A stretch of 64,000 nucleotides of DNA from Actinomycetes bacterium (GTDB lineage Bacteria; Actinomycetota; Acidimicrobiia; Acidimicrobiales; Ilumatobacteraceae): the NCBI GenBank assembly GCA_025356335.1, contig JANXUF010000033.1:1-64000 (forward strand). The letters run 5' to 3'. Of the stretch, positions 1-10,074 are shown one piece after another (positions within the stretch are counted from its first letter, which is position 1; the number at the start of each line of letters is the position of its first letter). The position numbers and the translations under genes were made by a program. The notes beneath the pieces are model-generated. The model saw only the letters and a list, made by a program, of their open reading frames with translations, was not told the DNA's origin and made no database searches.

Positions 1-239
1 CCGTCTCCTCCGACCGTTCGGCGCGAGCCCCGCGTCCGGAGGTCCCGAACGACGGCCAGCCGCGTCGCTGGGCCAAGGATGGCGTCATCGATTGGCAGCC
101 GCGTGAGCGTCGTACCGGCGAAGTCGGACCAGCCGGAGGGCGACGCACCTACGGTGCGCCCGCCAGCCGCAACAACGGCTCGGCCGCTGGACATCGTGGC
201 TCCCGCCCGAGTTCAACTGGATTCAGTCGCCCCCGCTGA
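1..239 (+). CDS. C-terminal tail of a basic Gly/Arg/Ser-rich protein (partial, 5' end outside window)
   Basis: The frame beginning at base 3 is open from the window edge to a TGA at 237-239. It encodes about 78 residues rich in Arg, Gly, Ser and Pro (for example WAKDGVIDWQPRERR, then GGRRTYG). This is typical of a disordered, nucleic-acid-binding tail such as those on DEAD-box helicases or pseudouridine synthases; the family cannot be decided because the folded domain lies outside the window. The competing 79-312 ORF in another frame looks like a shadow. The stop overlaps the end of the opposite-strand gene by 27 bp, a convergent tail-to-tail overlap. The assignment is moderate at best. Confidence 0.45.
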   Translation, partial: VSSDRSARAPRPEVPNDGQPRRWAKDGVIDWQPRERRTGEVGPAGGRRTYGAPASRNNGSAAGHRGSRPSSTGFSRPR

Positions 240-1064
240 ACCGCCAGGCGACCCCGCACTCAAGCGATGGGTTCTGGAAATCCCCTCGGCAGACCGGATG
301 CTCATCGCTTGAACGGGCTCGTAGTCGCGGTAGTCACGGGCGTGAAAGCGTTTGATCAGGAGCGGTTTCGCCGCTTCGATTCCTGCTCGTGAGGACAGTG
401 CCTCGTCGATTGCCGAACGAACGTCTGCACGTTGTTCGGCACCAAATGACAGCGGCCCGATAATCGGCAGGCAGGGTATGCGAGGGCCTTGCCCGACAAC
501 GACAAGGCCCGCCAGAAGTTCCGGCCGGCCGACGCTGAACTGAGCGATGGACACAGCGTCGACGGCTGCCAGATCGGCGTCGCCCGCCTGCAGCATGGCG
601 AGGCTGTTGGCGTGGGCACCCGTGACGATCACCTGTCCGGGCCAGACGCCGTCGAGCTCCGGAAACGCGCGCACGAGCGAGATCCAACCGGACAGGCTGA
701 CGAGGCTGTTGACGGCAGCGGTCATCGCGCTGAGCGATTCAGGCGTCGGCAACGACGAACCGCAGCGCATCATGATCTGGCTTCGACAGGTCGGGCCGTC
801 TGCCGAGGCGATGTCGTACTCGAATGCCCCGATCGTCGCCACCTTGCCCTGGAGTTCGTCGACGAGTGGCCATCCGCACGACTGACTGAGCAGCAGTTCC
901 TGTTCGTGCCAGAGCGGGTGCGCGTCGTCTCCGTGGGTCAGGGCGCTCGGCACGCCGGTCCAGCCACGCCGAACGAGGCCCTCGGCGATGCCGGACCACA
1001 AGCTGTCATGCGCAGCTTCGAGCCACGGGAAGTCGTACATCGGGAAGCTTGCGCGCCACTCCAT
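213..1064 (-). CDS. PhnD/SsuA-type substrate-binding protein, cytoplasmic variant
   Basis: About 283 residues. The N-terminal MYDFPWLEAAHDSLWSGIAE, the later SQSCGWPLVDEL and the QIMMR segment resemble stand-alone proteins related to the phosphate/phosphonate ABC transporter binding component (COG3221 type). No signal peptide or lipobox is visible and no permease or ATPase gene is adjacent, so a soluble sensor or ligand-binding role is more likely than transport; this is inference. I chose the ATG at 1064 because residues upstream in the ORF (to a GTG at 1145) look non-coding and run into the divergent promoter; ATG 1040 is an alternative. It is divergent from a cysteine dioxygenase, with a 96-bp shared control region holding an 8-bp dyad. 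Confidence 0.7.
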   Translation of the reverse strand: MEWRASFPMYDFPWLEAAHDSLWSGIAEGLVRRGWTGVPSALTHGDDAHPLWHEQELLLSQSCGWPLVDELQGKVATIGAFEYDIASADGPTCRSQIMMRCGSSLPTPESLSAMTAAVNSLVSLSGWISLVRAFPELDGVWPGQVIVTGAHANSLAMLQAGDADLAAVDAVSIAQFSVGRPELLAGLVVVGQGPRIPCLPIIGPLSFGAEQRADVRSAIDEALSSRAGIEAAKPLLIKRFHARDYRDYEPVQAMSIRSAEGISRTHRLSAGSPGGSAGATESS

Positions 1065-1095
1065 CGCCACACAGTGTGGCGGGCAAACGAACGAG

Positions 1096-1135
1096 TTGCT
1101 GACCCGGACAGAAATACGACTAAAGTAGTCAGCAA
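1096..1135. promoter_or_regulatory. Divergent control region with TTGCTGAC/GTCAGCAA dyad
   Basis: A perfect 8-bp inverted repeat, TTGCTGAC at 1096-1103 and GTCAGCAA at 1128-1135, encloses a second smaller dyad GACTA-AAG-TAGTC (1118-1130). It sits between the PhnD-like gene and the cysteine dioxygenase, so it is a candidate operator for both. TTGCTG with TAAAGT (1121) could act as a rightward promoter, but the spacing (19 bp) is long. Confidence 0.45.
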
Positions 1136-1160
1136 TACAGCTCACCAGCCGAGAGGTCCG

Positions 1161-1673
1161 ATGTCCACAACCCAGCTCCGCGACGTGCCCGCCGACGAGT
1201 CGACCGACGCACGGTCACTCGATCACCATGACGTCCTCGATACAGAGGAACTCACGGCGATCGTTCAGCGTATTGCTGCGAACGATGCACCGGCACGGAT
1301 CACACCGGGGACGATGCGCCGGTGGACACTTGCCGAGGAAGCGCCGATATATCAGGCGTGGATCATCGCCTGGCCGGCAGGCGCAGGCCTCGGTCTTCAC
1401 GATCACGACGATTCGCGAGCTGCGATCCACGTCGTCGCCGGCCAACTTCGCGAGCGCTATCTCACCGCTGACGGACTCGTTGCCCGCTCGCTCGGCCCCG
1501 GCGTCACGGAGCGATTACCGCACGACCACACCCACGAGGTCGTCAACGTCGGAACGGTCGAGGCGATCTCCGTGCACGCCTATTCTCCACCACTCCTCGA
1601 TCTGAGCTTCCGGGCCGATCCGTCGATCGATCTGCGCGCCGACGCCAACGCCACGGACTCACCGATCGCCTGA
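1161..1673 (+). CDS. Cysteine dioxygenase-like cupin protein
   Basis: 170 residues. The cupin metal ligands are visible: LHDHDDS supplies the HxH pair and ISVHAYSPPL supplies the third histidine, as in cysteine dioxygenase, which oxidises cysteine to cysteine sulfinate using Fe(II) and O2. Length is close to bacterial members of the family. The ORF track extends 224 residues upstream, but that part overlaps the opposite-strand PhnD-like gene; the ATG at 1161 has GAGAGG about 6 nt upstream and is the sensible start. A 3-mercaptopropionate dioxygenase or other thiol dioxygenase remains possible. The partner gene is divergent and may sense a sulfur or phosphonate compound, which is inference from position. 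Confidence 0.8.
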   Translation: MSTTQLRDVPADESTDARSLDHHDVLDTEELTAIVQRIAANDAPARITPGTMRRWTLAEEAPIYQAWIIAWPAGAGLGLHDHDDSRAAIHVVAGQLRERYLTADGLVARSLGPGVTERLPHDHTHEVVNVGTVEAISVHAYSPPLLDLSFRADPSIDLRADANATDSPIA

Positions 1674-1677
1674 TGCT

Positions 1678-1703
1678 GTGGCCACGAATGTTTGCGTGGT
1701 CAC
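1678..1703 (+). terminator. Hairpin after the cysteine dioxygenase
   Basis: GTGGCCACG and CGTGGTCAC form a 9-bp stem with one G-U pair and an 8-nt loop, just 5 nt after the stop codon. There is no long T-tract, so it may be a weak or Rho-assisted terminator. Confidence 0.45.
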
Positions 1704-1906
1704 TGTGCGGGTGATTCCGGTCGGCATCCGCTGCCCGTCACCGACTCCGTCGGGGGTCCGGGGGCAGTCGCCACTGATCGGCGGCATCGGGACAGCGTGG
1801 CCGCCGTCGTGAGCTCAGCGCGGCGAAACCGCTCCGATTCAATCGACCGACAGGAGTGAGCGAGGTACGAGCGAAGGATGGAGGTCGAAGCACTAGCCTG
1901 TCGGCG

Positions 1907-2932
1907 ATGGCCCCGCCGAGCGAACCGTTCGCCGTCCAGGCCGCTGGTCGGGAGATAGCGATCTCGCATCCCGACAAGATCTTCTTCCCTCAGCATGGCC
2001 AGACGAAGCTCGACCTCGTTCGCTACTACCTCGCAGTCGAGGAACCGCTGCTGCGCGCCATCGGCGGGCGTCCTCTGCTGATGGAGCGATACCCAGACGG
2101 AGCGAGCGGCAAGTCGTTCTTCCAGAAACGTGTGCCGAAGAACCCGCCGGAGTGGTTGCAGACGACCGTCGTCGAGACGCCGAACGGGACGACGTCCGAC
2201 GCCCTCGTGGCTCACGACATCGCCCACATCATCTGGGGTGTGAACCTCTGCTGCCTCGGTTTTCATGTCTGGCCGTACCGCGCCGACGACCCGGCACATG
2301 CCGACGAACTACGCATCGATCTCGACCCGACCCCCGGCGTGACGTTCGCGATGGTCCAGGAGACCGCATTCGAGGTCAAGGCGCTGCTCGACGAACTGGG
2401 CATCGAAGCCAACCCGAAGACGAGCGGCAGCAAGGGCCTGCACATCTATGCACGGCTCGTGCCGGAATGGACATCGTACGAGGTTCGTGCCGGGGCTGTT
2501 GCGCTCGCTCGTGAGCTGGAACGCCGTCGGCCCGACTTGATCACGGCTGCGTGGTGGAAGGAGGAACGCGGCACCCGTGTCTTCGTCGACTTCAACCAGA
2601 ACGCACCGCACAAGACGGTATTCGGGGCGTGGTCCGTGCGCCCGCGTATCGGCGCGCAGGTTTCGACGCCGCTGGCGTGGGACGAGGTCGGGTCGATCAC
2701 GCCCGACCAGTTCACGATGGACAACGTGCCGACCAGGGTCGCTGACGGCGGCGACCCGTGGGCGGCGATGTCGCTGCATCCGCAACGCATCGAACCGCTG
2801 CTGGAGATGTCGGCGCAGGACATGGCCAAGGGGATGATGGACGCACCCTGGCCCCCCGTCTACCCGAAGATGCCGAACGAGCCGCCTCGTGTCGCCCCCA
2901 GCCGCGCCCGAAAGCTGGACGAGACGACGTGA
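1907..2932 (+). CDS. Stand-alone non-homologous end-joining DNA polymerase (LigD Pol-domain family)
   Basis: 341 residues, the size of the primase-polymerase domain of LigD without ligase or nuclease domains. Seen motifs are LRIDLDPTPG (metal-binding Asp pair), TSGSKGLHIYARL (nucleotide-binding SGSKGLH) and VFVDFNQNAPHKT. The family fills and extends broken DNA ends during Ku-dependent repair; no ku or ligase gene is in the window. I chose ATG 1907 because a TAGCCT -10 box ends exactly 7 nt before it, a leaderless arrangement repeated through this window; GTG 1856 is the longer alternative. The next gene overlaps its stop by 4 bp (GTGA) and is probably translationally coupled. Confidence 0.88.
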   Translation: MAPPSEPFAVQAAGREIAISHPDKIFFPQHGQTKLDLVRYYLAVEEPLLRAIGGRPLLMERYPDGASGKSFFQKRVPKNPPEWLQTTVVETPNGTTSDALVAHDIAHIIWGVNLCCLGFHVWPYRADDPAHADELRIDLDPTPGVTFAMVQETAFEVKALLDELGIEANPKTSGSKGLHIYARLVPEWTSYEVRAGAVALARELERRRPDLITAAWWKEERGTRVFVDFNQNAPHKTVFGAWSVRPRIGAQVSTPLAWDEVGSITPDQFTMDNVPTRVADGGDPWAAMSLHPQRIEPLLEMSAQDMAKGMMDAPWPPVYPKMPNEPPRVAPSRARKLDETT

Positions 2933-3372
2933 GCCAGAAGCACTCGTCGCGCAAGCTCTCCCCGGAACGGACGCTGGCAGCGGACGTCAGACGCAACCCA
3001 CGGCTTTCGCCGGTCGTCGGGCAGGTGCTCGAACTGCTCGGGCCGTACGCCGCGCAACATCCGAACACCCGCTTCCGCCACGTCGAGGAGTTCGCTCGCT
3101 GCCGGTTGCCCGACGGATCCCATCACCGGGCCGGATTCGTCGGCTACACCAGCATCGGCATCGTCGTTGTGTGGAAGGAAGGCTTCATGTGGCGCCAACG
3201 CGGCGCATTCGTGTTGACGAAGACCGACACAGTTTCCACGAGTTGGGACGAAACCGGACTGACCGCACTGCTCGCAGACGGCACGGGCCTGCGGATCGAT
3301 TGGCTGGCCCATTCGCCGGAGCGAATCGGCGCGCACGCCGCGTTCGAGGTGTTCAAACCACTCCCCCGGTGA
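2929..3372 (+). CDS. Conserved unknown protein coupled to the NHEJ polymerase gene
   Basis: 147 residues starting at GTG 2929, which overlaps the polymerase stop codon in a GTGA junction. The ORF track shows a longer version from 2758 that would lie inside the polymerase gene, which I reject. The protein has a basic N-terminus and a compact region with FVGYTSIGIVVVWKEGFMW and a C-terminal RIDWLAHSPERIG. No family is recognised; there is no signal peptide or membrane span. Tight coupling suggests an accessory to end-joining, but that is inference from position only. Confidence 0.65.
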   Translation: MSQKHSSRKLSPERTLAADVRRNPRLSPVVGQVLELLGPYAAQHPNTRFRHVEEFARCRLPDGSHHRAGFVGYTSIGIVVVWKEGFMWRQRGAFVLTKTDTVSTSWDETGLTALLADGTGLRIDWLAHSPERIGAHAAFEVFKPLPR

Positions 3373-3414
3373 TGTTGCGCCCGGCCGTGATATCCGGCGG
3401 GCGATGTTGTCCGG

Positions 3415-3966
3415 CTACTTCGTCGGGCCGTGCCCGCTCATCGTGATCGCCGCACCGTCGAGCGCTTGTTGGACGACACCCTCGACATGGGCGAGATCGA
3501 GACCGAGCGCCTCGCCGATATGGATCGACCAGATCTCCGAGCGGATGTTGTTCTCGAAGTCGAGTTGAGTGCGAACGTCCTGCCGCGCCGCCTGGCGGTT
3601 CTGGCTGACCATCACGAATGTCGAGAGGAAGATCGCTTCGAGCGAGACGATCATCGTCAACAGGCCGAAGGGGAACTTGTCGAACGGGTGCCCGAGCGTG
3701 CCCATCAGCCCGACGTTCAGGGCGATCCACACGCCGAACCAGACGATGTGTAGATAGACGAATTTCATCGATCCGGCGAAGGTGGTGATGCCGTCGGCTG
3801 CATGGTCCTGGGCAGCCATCAGCTTGCTTGTCAGCCACCGTTCGTGCTTGGTGAGATAGTGCTCGGTCTTGCCGATCTGGCCGTCTTCGACCCCGTCGAA
3901 ACGATCGATGACGCGGCACGCTTCGCACGTCGCCGGGTCGTGTGAGTGGTCAGTTTCAGTCTCCAT
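3415..3966 (-). CDS. DUF1003 family membrane protein
   Basis: 183 residues. Two membrane segments are visible (FVYLHIVWFGVWIALNVGLM and FGLLTMIVSLEAIFLSTFVM), followed by SQNRQAARQDVRTQLD, the typical basic stretch after the second span in DUF1003 proteins. The N-terminal region carries a CEACRVID segment. Function of the family is unknown. I use the ATG at 3966 (METETDHSHD) because the upstream 74 residues of the ORF lie in the oppositely directed small gene region and look non-coding. It converges on the NHEJ cluster. Confidence 0.8.
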   Translation of the reverse strand: METETDHSHDPATCEACRVIDRFDGVEDGQIGKTEHYLTKHERWLTSKLMAAQDHAADGITTFAGSMKFVYLHIVWFGVWIALNVGLMGTLGHPFDKFPFGLLTMIVSLEAIFLSTFVMVSQNRQAARQDVRTQLDFENNIRSEIWSIHIGEALGLDLAHVEGVVQQALDGAAITMSGHGPTK

Positions 3967-4010
3967 TTCCGGAGTCTTGCATGGGCCAGGTCCATAGAAT
4001 CGACGATCTT

Positions 4011-4265
4011 GTGAACATCCGAGCCTCACGCCGAACGATGATCGTCGGCAGTGCCATGGTGGTCTTGTTAGCGCTGTTAGCGGTGCTCTACATCTCCTTG
4101 ACACATGGTTCAGTAACGACAGCGGACGGTTCGACGACCACCGACCGAACTGGCACCGTGACGACACTCGGAGCCGATCAGGTCGCATATGCCGACCTGC
4201 CCGCCTTCACCGCACTCGTCGTCGGCGCTCCGAACGGCGACCTCACGGCAGTGACGCCCGAGTGA
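4011..4265 (+). CDS. Small single-span membrane or secreted protein of unknown function
   Basis: 84 residues from GTG 4011. A hydrophobic helix ([18 protein letters not shown]) near the N-terminus is followed by a Thr-rich extracytoplasmic tail. I prefer GTG 4011 because TAGAAT (3995-4000) ends 10 nt before it, matching leaderless starts elsewhere in the window; ATG 3981 or 3942 would overlap the DUF1003 start. No family recognised. Start and reality of the gene are moderately certain. Confidence 0.5.
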   Translation: MNIRASRRTMIVGSAMVVLLALLAVLYISLTHGSVTTADGSTTTDRTGTVTTLGADQVAYADLPAFTALVVGAPNGDLTAVTPE

Positions 4266-4347
4266 GGGTCGGGACGTGGCCGACCCGCCGTGGCGAACGA
4301 CGCGCCGTTACAGTTCCTGTGACAACCGAATCCGTAGAAAAGGGAAG

Positions 4348-5778
<1,431 letters not shown>

Positions 5779-5903
5779 CACTCGCTCGACGATGCCTGTC
5801 GCCGTCACCGGATTTCCGCCCCGCCATCACGGAATCCATGTGACTGCGACGCACGTCGTGGCAAATTTCCGTCCTGTCAGCGTGTTCTGCAAGGGTTGAC
5901 CGA

Positions 5904-8651
5904 GTGACAGGGGCGCCCTCGAGAACCTTGGTGGGCCGCGAGGACGAGGTCCTGCGCATTGCCGCCGCACTCACCAACCCAGGCTGCAGGGGCATCGCCT
6001 TCGTCGGTCCGGCGGGCGTCGGCAAGAGCCGATTGGCCGACGAGTGCCGCCAGCTCGGTGAAGCGTCAGGGATGACGGCGATCACCGCATTCGGGACCGC
6101 TGTCTCGGCCTCCATCACCCTCGGCGCCTTGTCGCATATCCTCGCGCCGTTCGGAGATATCGCCGACGTCCATCTCGAACTGCAGCCGGCCCAACTGCTC
6201 CAGGCGGCTCGTCGGACGCTGGCAACTCTCGGCGAAGGCACGCGCCTGATGCTGATCGTCGACGACGCCCATCACCTCGACGCCGTGTCGGCTCATCTCG
6301 TCCACCAGTTGGCGCTCTCGTCGGCGGCCTTCGTCGTTGTCACGATCCGCAGCGGCGAAAAGATTCCGGACTCGATCACCTCACTGTGGAAGGAAGCACT
6401 CGTCGAACGGATCGACACGGCGCCGCTCGATCCAGAGCAGACCAGCGAACTGTCCGCCGCCCTGCTCGGAGCACCCGTCGACGCGCACGTCGCACGATGG
6501 GTGTGGAGAACGAGCAACGGCAACGCACTGTTCGCCCGTGAGCTCGTCATCGGCGGGCGAGAGACGGGTGTCGTGCAGCTGCGTCACGGCGTCTGGCAGC
6601 TGGTCGACGGCGCGGCGATGGTTTCGCCGCGCCTCGCCGAACTCGTCGAATCCCGTCTCGTTCATCTCGACTCGCACGCCAGGCGGGCGCTCGACCTGGT
6701 TGCCATGGCCGAGCCGATCGGACTCGACCTCGCAGAGGAGATCGTCGGGTCAGACGTTCTCACGCACCTCGACGAGGCCGGGCTACTACGTGTCACCGCC
6801 GGCGGGCATCGAGTCGAGCTGCAGACCGTACCTCCGCCGTACGGCGAAGCGCTCCGCCAGCAGCCGCTGACCCTACGGCGACGCAATGATCTGAAGGCGT
6901 TGATCAACGCCGTCGAGCGGCTCGGCGCGCGCCGCCGTGACGATCCGATACGGATCGCCGGGTGGCAGCTGGCGGCCGGTGGGCGGCCAGACCCTGCCAC
7001 GCTCTACCGCGCAGCGCTCGCCGCGCAATACGGTTTCGACGACAACAGTGCAGCTCGCCTCTCGCAGTTGGCCCTCGACCAGCTGACAACGGACGCGCGA
7101 GTGTCAACGGATGCGCACGTGTCAACGGATGCGCAGGTTCCGCATCGACCACGAGCCGTCGACGAGTTGTGCTCGGACGTCGCCCTGTGTTTGGCCACCT
7201 CGCTCGCCAGACTCGGTCAGTTCCAACGGTCCGACGAGGTCCTCGCGCCGTTCGAGCCGTTCGAGCGGGACCCTGATCGGCGTATGCGGATGGTGCTGTT
7301 GATCGCCAGTTGCCGATTCGAGGGCTCCGACGACGTCGCCGGTGCGCTGGAGCTGTTGGCCAGGGCGAGCACCACGCTGCCACAGGGACCCTGGCAAGCG
7401 ACGCTGCAATTTCTCGAGGTCACCACCCTCGCCGACGCCGGCCAGGCCTTCGCCGCAGCAGCGGGGCTCGGCACCGACGCTCCTGATTCGATCGAACCCT
7501 CGAAGCTCGTGCCGTACAACCTTGCCGGGACGGCCACGCTGACGGCGTCCGGTCGTTACCAGGCCGCCATCGCGGCCGCAGCGACGTCGTACGACTTCCA
7601 CCTGGCACATCCGGATGCCGACCCGACGTTCCACCCGATCTCACTGCTGATGTACCGGGCGATCTGCGAGATCCGTGGCGGTTGGATGGAGGCCGGCCGG
7701 CGCCACGCCGCCGAGATCCTGGCGTCCGTCGTCGATCAGCCCCGCCCCATTGCGGCCGTCGCCGCTCGGCTGTGTCTGGCAAGGTGCCTGCTCTCGCTCG
7801 GCGAGATCACCGAAGCACGCAGACTCAGCGAACAAGCAGCAGTGTTGTGCACACCGAACCTGCAGCCGTACCTGTTGCGATCGACAGCGGTGATGCTGGC
7901 GCTCTGCGATCTCGAGGCGGGTGAACCCGCCGCAGCTTTTCATCGAGTCGAGCCGCTGCTCGATGCTTCGATGCTCGGCGTCCTGCTCTTCGGCTGCGAC
8001 CTACCGATCAGTGCCGGATTGGCGCTGATCGGCATCGGTCGCAGCGACGAAGGGCTCCGCCTGCTGATGTCTGCGGGCGAATGCTGTGCAGAGCGCGGTG
8101 ACTACGGCGGCGCAGCGGAACTGTCCGCCAGCGCAGCGCTCCATCGGTCCAGCGTCCATGCTGCGCAACGTCTGCTGCACGTAGCGGGACACGTCGAGGC
8201 GCCGATTGCCGACGCCTACCGCGCGCTCGCCAATGCCGTCATCGATCGCCCCACCGCGTCGCGTGAGATGGCGGCGGGAGCGTTCCGCGCACTCGGCCTC
8301 CTGCCGTTCGCGGCACGCCTCTCGGCGCAGGCTGCGGACCTCGCCCGCACCGAAGGGGACCAACGCGCCGCGACCCGATTGCGACAGCTCGCGGGCGACG
8401 ATGTCCTGCGCTGTGACGGCCTCCGCTCGGCGCTGGCTGTCAGCGCCGACACCGTCGTCTCGTTGACACAGCGGGAGCACGAGATTGCAGCACTCGTCTG
8501 TTCCGGCAAGGCGAGCAAAGATGTCGCCGACATCCTCTTCCTCAGCACCCGGACCGTCGACAACCATCTCCAGCGCATCCATACCAAGCTCGGCGTGACG
8601 AACAGACGGGAGTTGGCAGAGAGCCTCGGGCTCGGTATTCAAAACCGCTGA
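5904..8651 (+). CDS. Large ATP-binding LuxR-family regulator (LAL type)
   Basis: 915 residues from a GTG start. A Walker A motif GPAGVGKSRL lies near residue 33 and Walker B-like LMLIVDDAHHLD near 115, in a STAND-type AAA ATPase domain. A long helical, TPR-like middle follows, and the C-terminal 60 residues are a LuxR helix-turn-helix (LTQREHEIAALVCSGKA, then STRTVDNHLQRIHTKLGV). Such proteins are ATP-dependent activators that respond to a ligand; none is known here. The middle contains three in-frame 18-bp repeats (7086-7139, residues STDAHVSTDAQV). It stands alone with a hairpin just downstream, so its targets may be the following lipoprotein cluster or distant genes. Confidence 0.88.
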   Translation: MTGAPSRTLVGREDEVLRIAAALTNPGCRGIAFVGPAGVGKSRLADECRQLGEASGMTAITAFGTAVSASITLGALSHILAPFGDIADVHLELQPAQLLQAARRTLATLGEGTRLMLIVDDAHHLDAVSAHLVHQLALSSAAFVVVTIRSGEKIPDSITSLWKEALVERIDTAPLDPEQTSELSAALLGAPVDAHVARWVWRTSNGNALFARELVIGGRETGVVQLRHGVWQLVDGAAMVSPRLAELVESRLVHLDSHARRALDLVAMAEPIGLDLAEEIVGSDVLTHLDEAGLLRVTAGGHRVELQTVPPPYGEALRQQPLTLRRRNDLKALINAVERLGARRRDDPIRIAGWQLAAGGRPDPATLYRAALAAQYGFDDNSAARLSQLALDQLTTDARVSTDAHVSTDAQVPHRPRAVDELCSDVALCLATSLARLGQFQRSDEVLAPFEPFERDPDRRMRMVLLIASCRFEGSDDVAGALELLARASTTLPQGPWQATLQFLEVTTLADAGQAFAAAAGLGTDAPDSIEPSKLVPYNLAGTATLTASGRYQAAIAAAATSYDFHLAHPDADPTFHPISLLMYRAICEIRGGWMEAGRRHAAEILASVVDQPRPIAAVAARLCLARCLLSLGEITEARRLSEQAAVLCTPNLQPYLLRSTAVMLALCDLEAGEPAAAFHRVEPLLDASMLGVLLFGCDLPISAGLALIGIGRSDEGLRLLMSAGECCAERGDYGGAAELSASAALHRSSVHAAQRLLHVAGHVEAPIADAYRALANAVIDRPTASREMAAGAFRALGLLPFAARLSAQAADLARTEGDQRAATRLRQLAGDDVLRCDGLRSALAVSADTVVSLTQREHEIAALVCSGKASKDVADILFLSTRTVDNHLQRIHTKLGVTNRRELAESLGLGIQNR
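7086..7139 (+). repeat. Three 18-bp in-frame tandem repeats inside the LAL regulator gene
   Basis: Units of the form TCAACGGATGCGCACGTG repeat three times with few changes; the first unit is more diverged. They encode an STDA(H/Q)V hexapeptide repeat in the helical middle region. Confidence 0.75.
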
Positions 8652-8682
8652 CTTCCCGGACCTGTCATGGCGATTGAAGCAT

Positions 8683-8723
8683 TACTCAACGACGACTCGA
8701 CTATCCAACGCGTCGATTGAGTA
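8683..8723 (+). terminator. Hairpin after the LAL regulator
   Basis: TACTCAA plus CGACG pairs with CGTCG plus TTGAGTA, with one bulged A, about 30 nt after the stop codon. There is no T-tract. It probably ends the regulator transcript. Confidence 0.4.
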
Positions 8724-8809
8724 GCGACTGCTCACGACGCGGCGATGGTCGATGCGTCATTGTGGACTCCGGGTTCGGGCGAACCCTTCCTGATGAAAGC
8801 GAGCACATC

Positions 8810-9979
8810 GTGCAGTACACACACTTCTCCAACTCGAACCGACGCAGCGGCGGGGGGCGTTCCCTCCACCGCATCAGCCGGCTGACGATCGTCGCCGTCG
8901 GCCTCAGCGCTGCCGCCGTGAGCTGCGGCAGTTCATCGAGCGGTCTCTCTGCTGATCAGTTCAAGGTGCAGGCCGACGCCATCTGCCAGCAGGTCCGTGA
9001 CTACTCCGACAAGGTCGCTCCACCGACGGACCTCAAGGACGAGGCGAAGAAGCTCCAGCAGATCCTCGACATCTCCAAGACCGGCGTCTCGAGCATGACA
9101 GCGCTGACGCTGACGGGTGCGCTGAAGACGAGTCGCGACAACATCGTCTCCGCGGCGACCGCGAGCCAGGCACACCTGACCAGCGCCATCGCTGCTGCGA
9201 AGAACAACGATGAGGCCAAGGTCAACCAGGAACTCGCTTCGTACAACGACGAGACGACAAAGCTGCAGGCCGTTTCCAAGGCCGCTGGTCTGACGAAATG
9301 CGCAGGCGACGATCCGACAGCCACGACGACCGCGGCGAACACGACGAACGCTGCAGCGACCAGCGCGCCGACGACAGCTGCGGCAACGACCACCGCTGCG
9401 ACGACCACCGCTGCGACGACCGCTGCGCCGAGAACGACCGCACCGGTCAGGACGACGCCTGTCACCACAGCGGCGACGGCACCATCGACGGGGCCCGTAG
9501 CACCGGCGTTCACGATTCCCGAGGCGACGACGGCCAGCGGCGTCCCGTTCGTCGATCCGGCAACGCTGTTGACACCGTGGGATGGCCAGAAGTTGGTGCC
9601 GTTCACCGACGCCGATGCGCAATCGCTCGTTTCGGCAATCACCAGCACCGGTGGCGTATCGCAGTACCTCGCAGCAATCGGTGCCGTCCAGGCGGTCGAT
9701 GCGACGACCGGCAAGCTCAGCGTCCTGATCTTCATGGAGCTCAAGGCACCGTTGTCGGACGCCGACACCAACGCCTTCTACCAGTCGCTGCTCGAAGGCA
9801 CCTCCAACCAGGAGCAGGGCACCGTCGCCGGCTCGACCGGTTACGCCTTCACCACCAGCGACGAGGAGGAGGGCTTCGCAACCATCCGCAACACCACGGT
9901 GATCCTCGGCGAGAGCAGCGATCAGGCCACCCTTGCGGCGACCATCGGCGGCCTCTTCCAGGCGAACCCCCAGCTGTAG
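8810..9979 (+). CDS. Secreted lipoprotein with Thr/Ala-rich linker, unknown function
   Basis: 389 residues from GTG 8810. A basic N-terminus, a hydrophobic stretch and the lipobox AAAVSC (followed by GSSSS) indicate a diacylated lipoprotein. A coiled N-terminal domain with a CxxQ near the mature start and a KCAG cysteine follows to about residue 170. Then comes a 60-residue Thr/Ala linker encoded by short ACGACCACCGCTGCG-type repeats (about 9325-9480). The C-terminal 150 residues form a folded domain (VPFTDADAQSLVSAITSTGG). No family is recognised. GTG 8756 or 8762 are weaker start choices. The next gene lies 95 bp downstream and may be cotranscribed. Confidence 0.7.
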   Translation: MQYTHFSNSNRRSGGGRSLHRISRLTIVAVGLSAAAVSCGSSSSGLSADQFKVQADAICQQVRDYSDKVAPPTDLKDEAKKLQQILDISKTGVSSMTALTLTGALKTSRDNIVSAATASQAHLTSAIAAAKNNDEAKVNQELASYNDETTKLQAVSKAAGLTKCAGDDPTATTTAANTTNAAATSAPTTAAATTTAATTTAATTAAPRTTAPVRTTPVTTAATAPSTGPVAPAFTIPEATTASGVPFVDPATLLTPWDGQKLVPFTDADAQSLVSAITSTGGVSQYLAAIGAVQAVDATTGKLSVLIFMELKAPLSDADTNAFYQSLLEGTSNQEQGTVAGSTGYAFTTSDEEEGFATIRNTTVILGESSDQATLAATIGGLFQANPQL

Positions 9980-10018
9980 CGACCATCGCGACCTCCAACA
10001 CATTCTTGACTCCCACCA

Positions 10019-10050
10019 CCAACCACGACACCAACCACGACACCAACAAC
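10019..10050 (+). repeat. Short ACCACGACACCA direct repeats in a leader
   Basis: An A/C-rich unit ACCACGACACCA recurs directly upstream of the RBS of the 10075 gene. It keeps the leader free of structure and carries no recognisable site. Confidence 0.5.
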
Positions 10051-10074
10051 CACCCGACACAAGGACTGAAGACG

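Noticed and set aside
1118-1130. LexA box at GACTAAAGTAGTC
   Set aside because: Actinobacterial LexA sites have GAAC-N4-GTTC arms; this dyad does not match.
5779-5903. Regulatory RNA before the LAL gene
   Set aside because: No stable inverted repeat or recognised riboswitch core in this 125-bp gap.
8933-10060. 375-aa Arg/Gly/Cys-rich minus ORF
   Set aside because: Antisense shadow of the Thr/Ala linker and lipoprotein gene.
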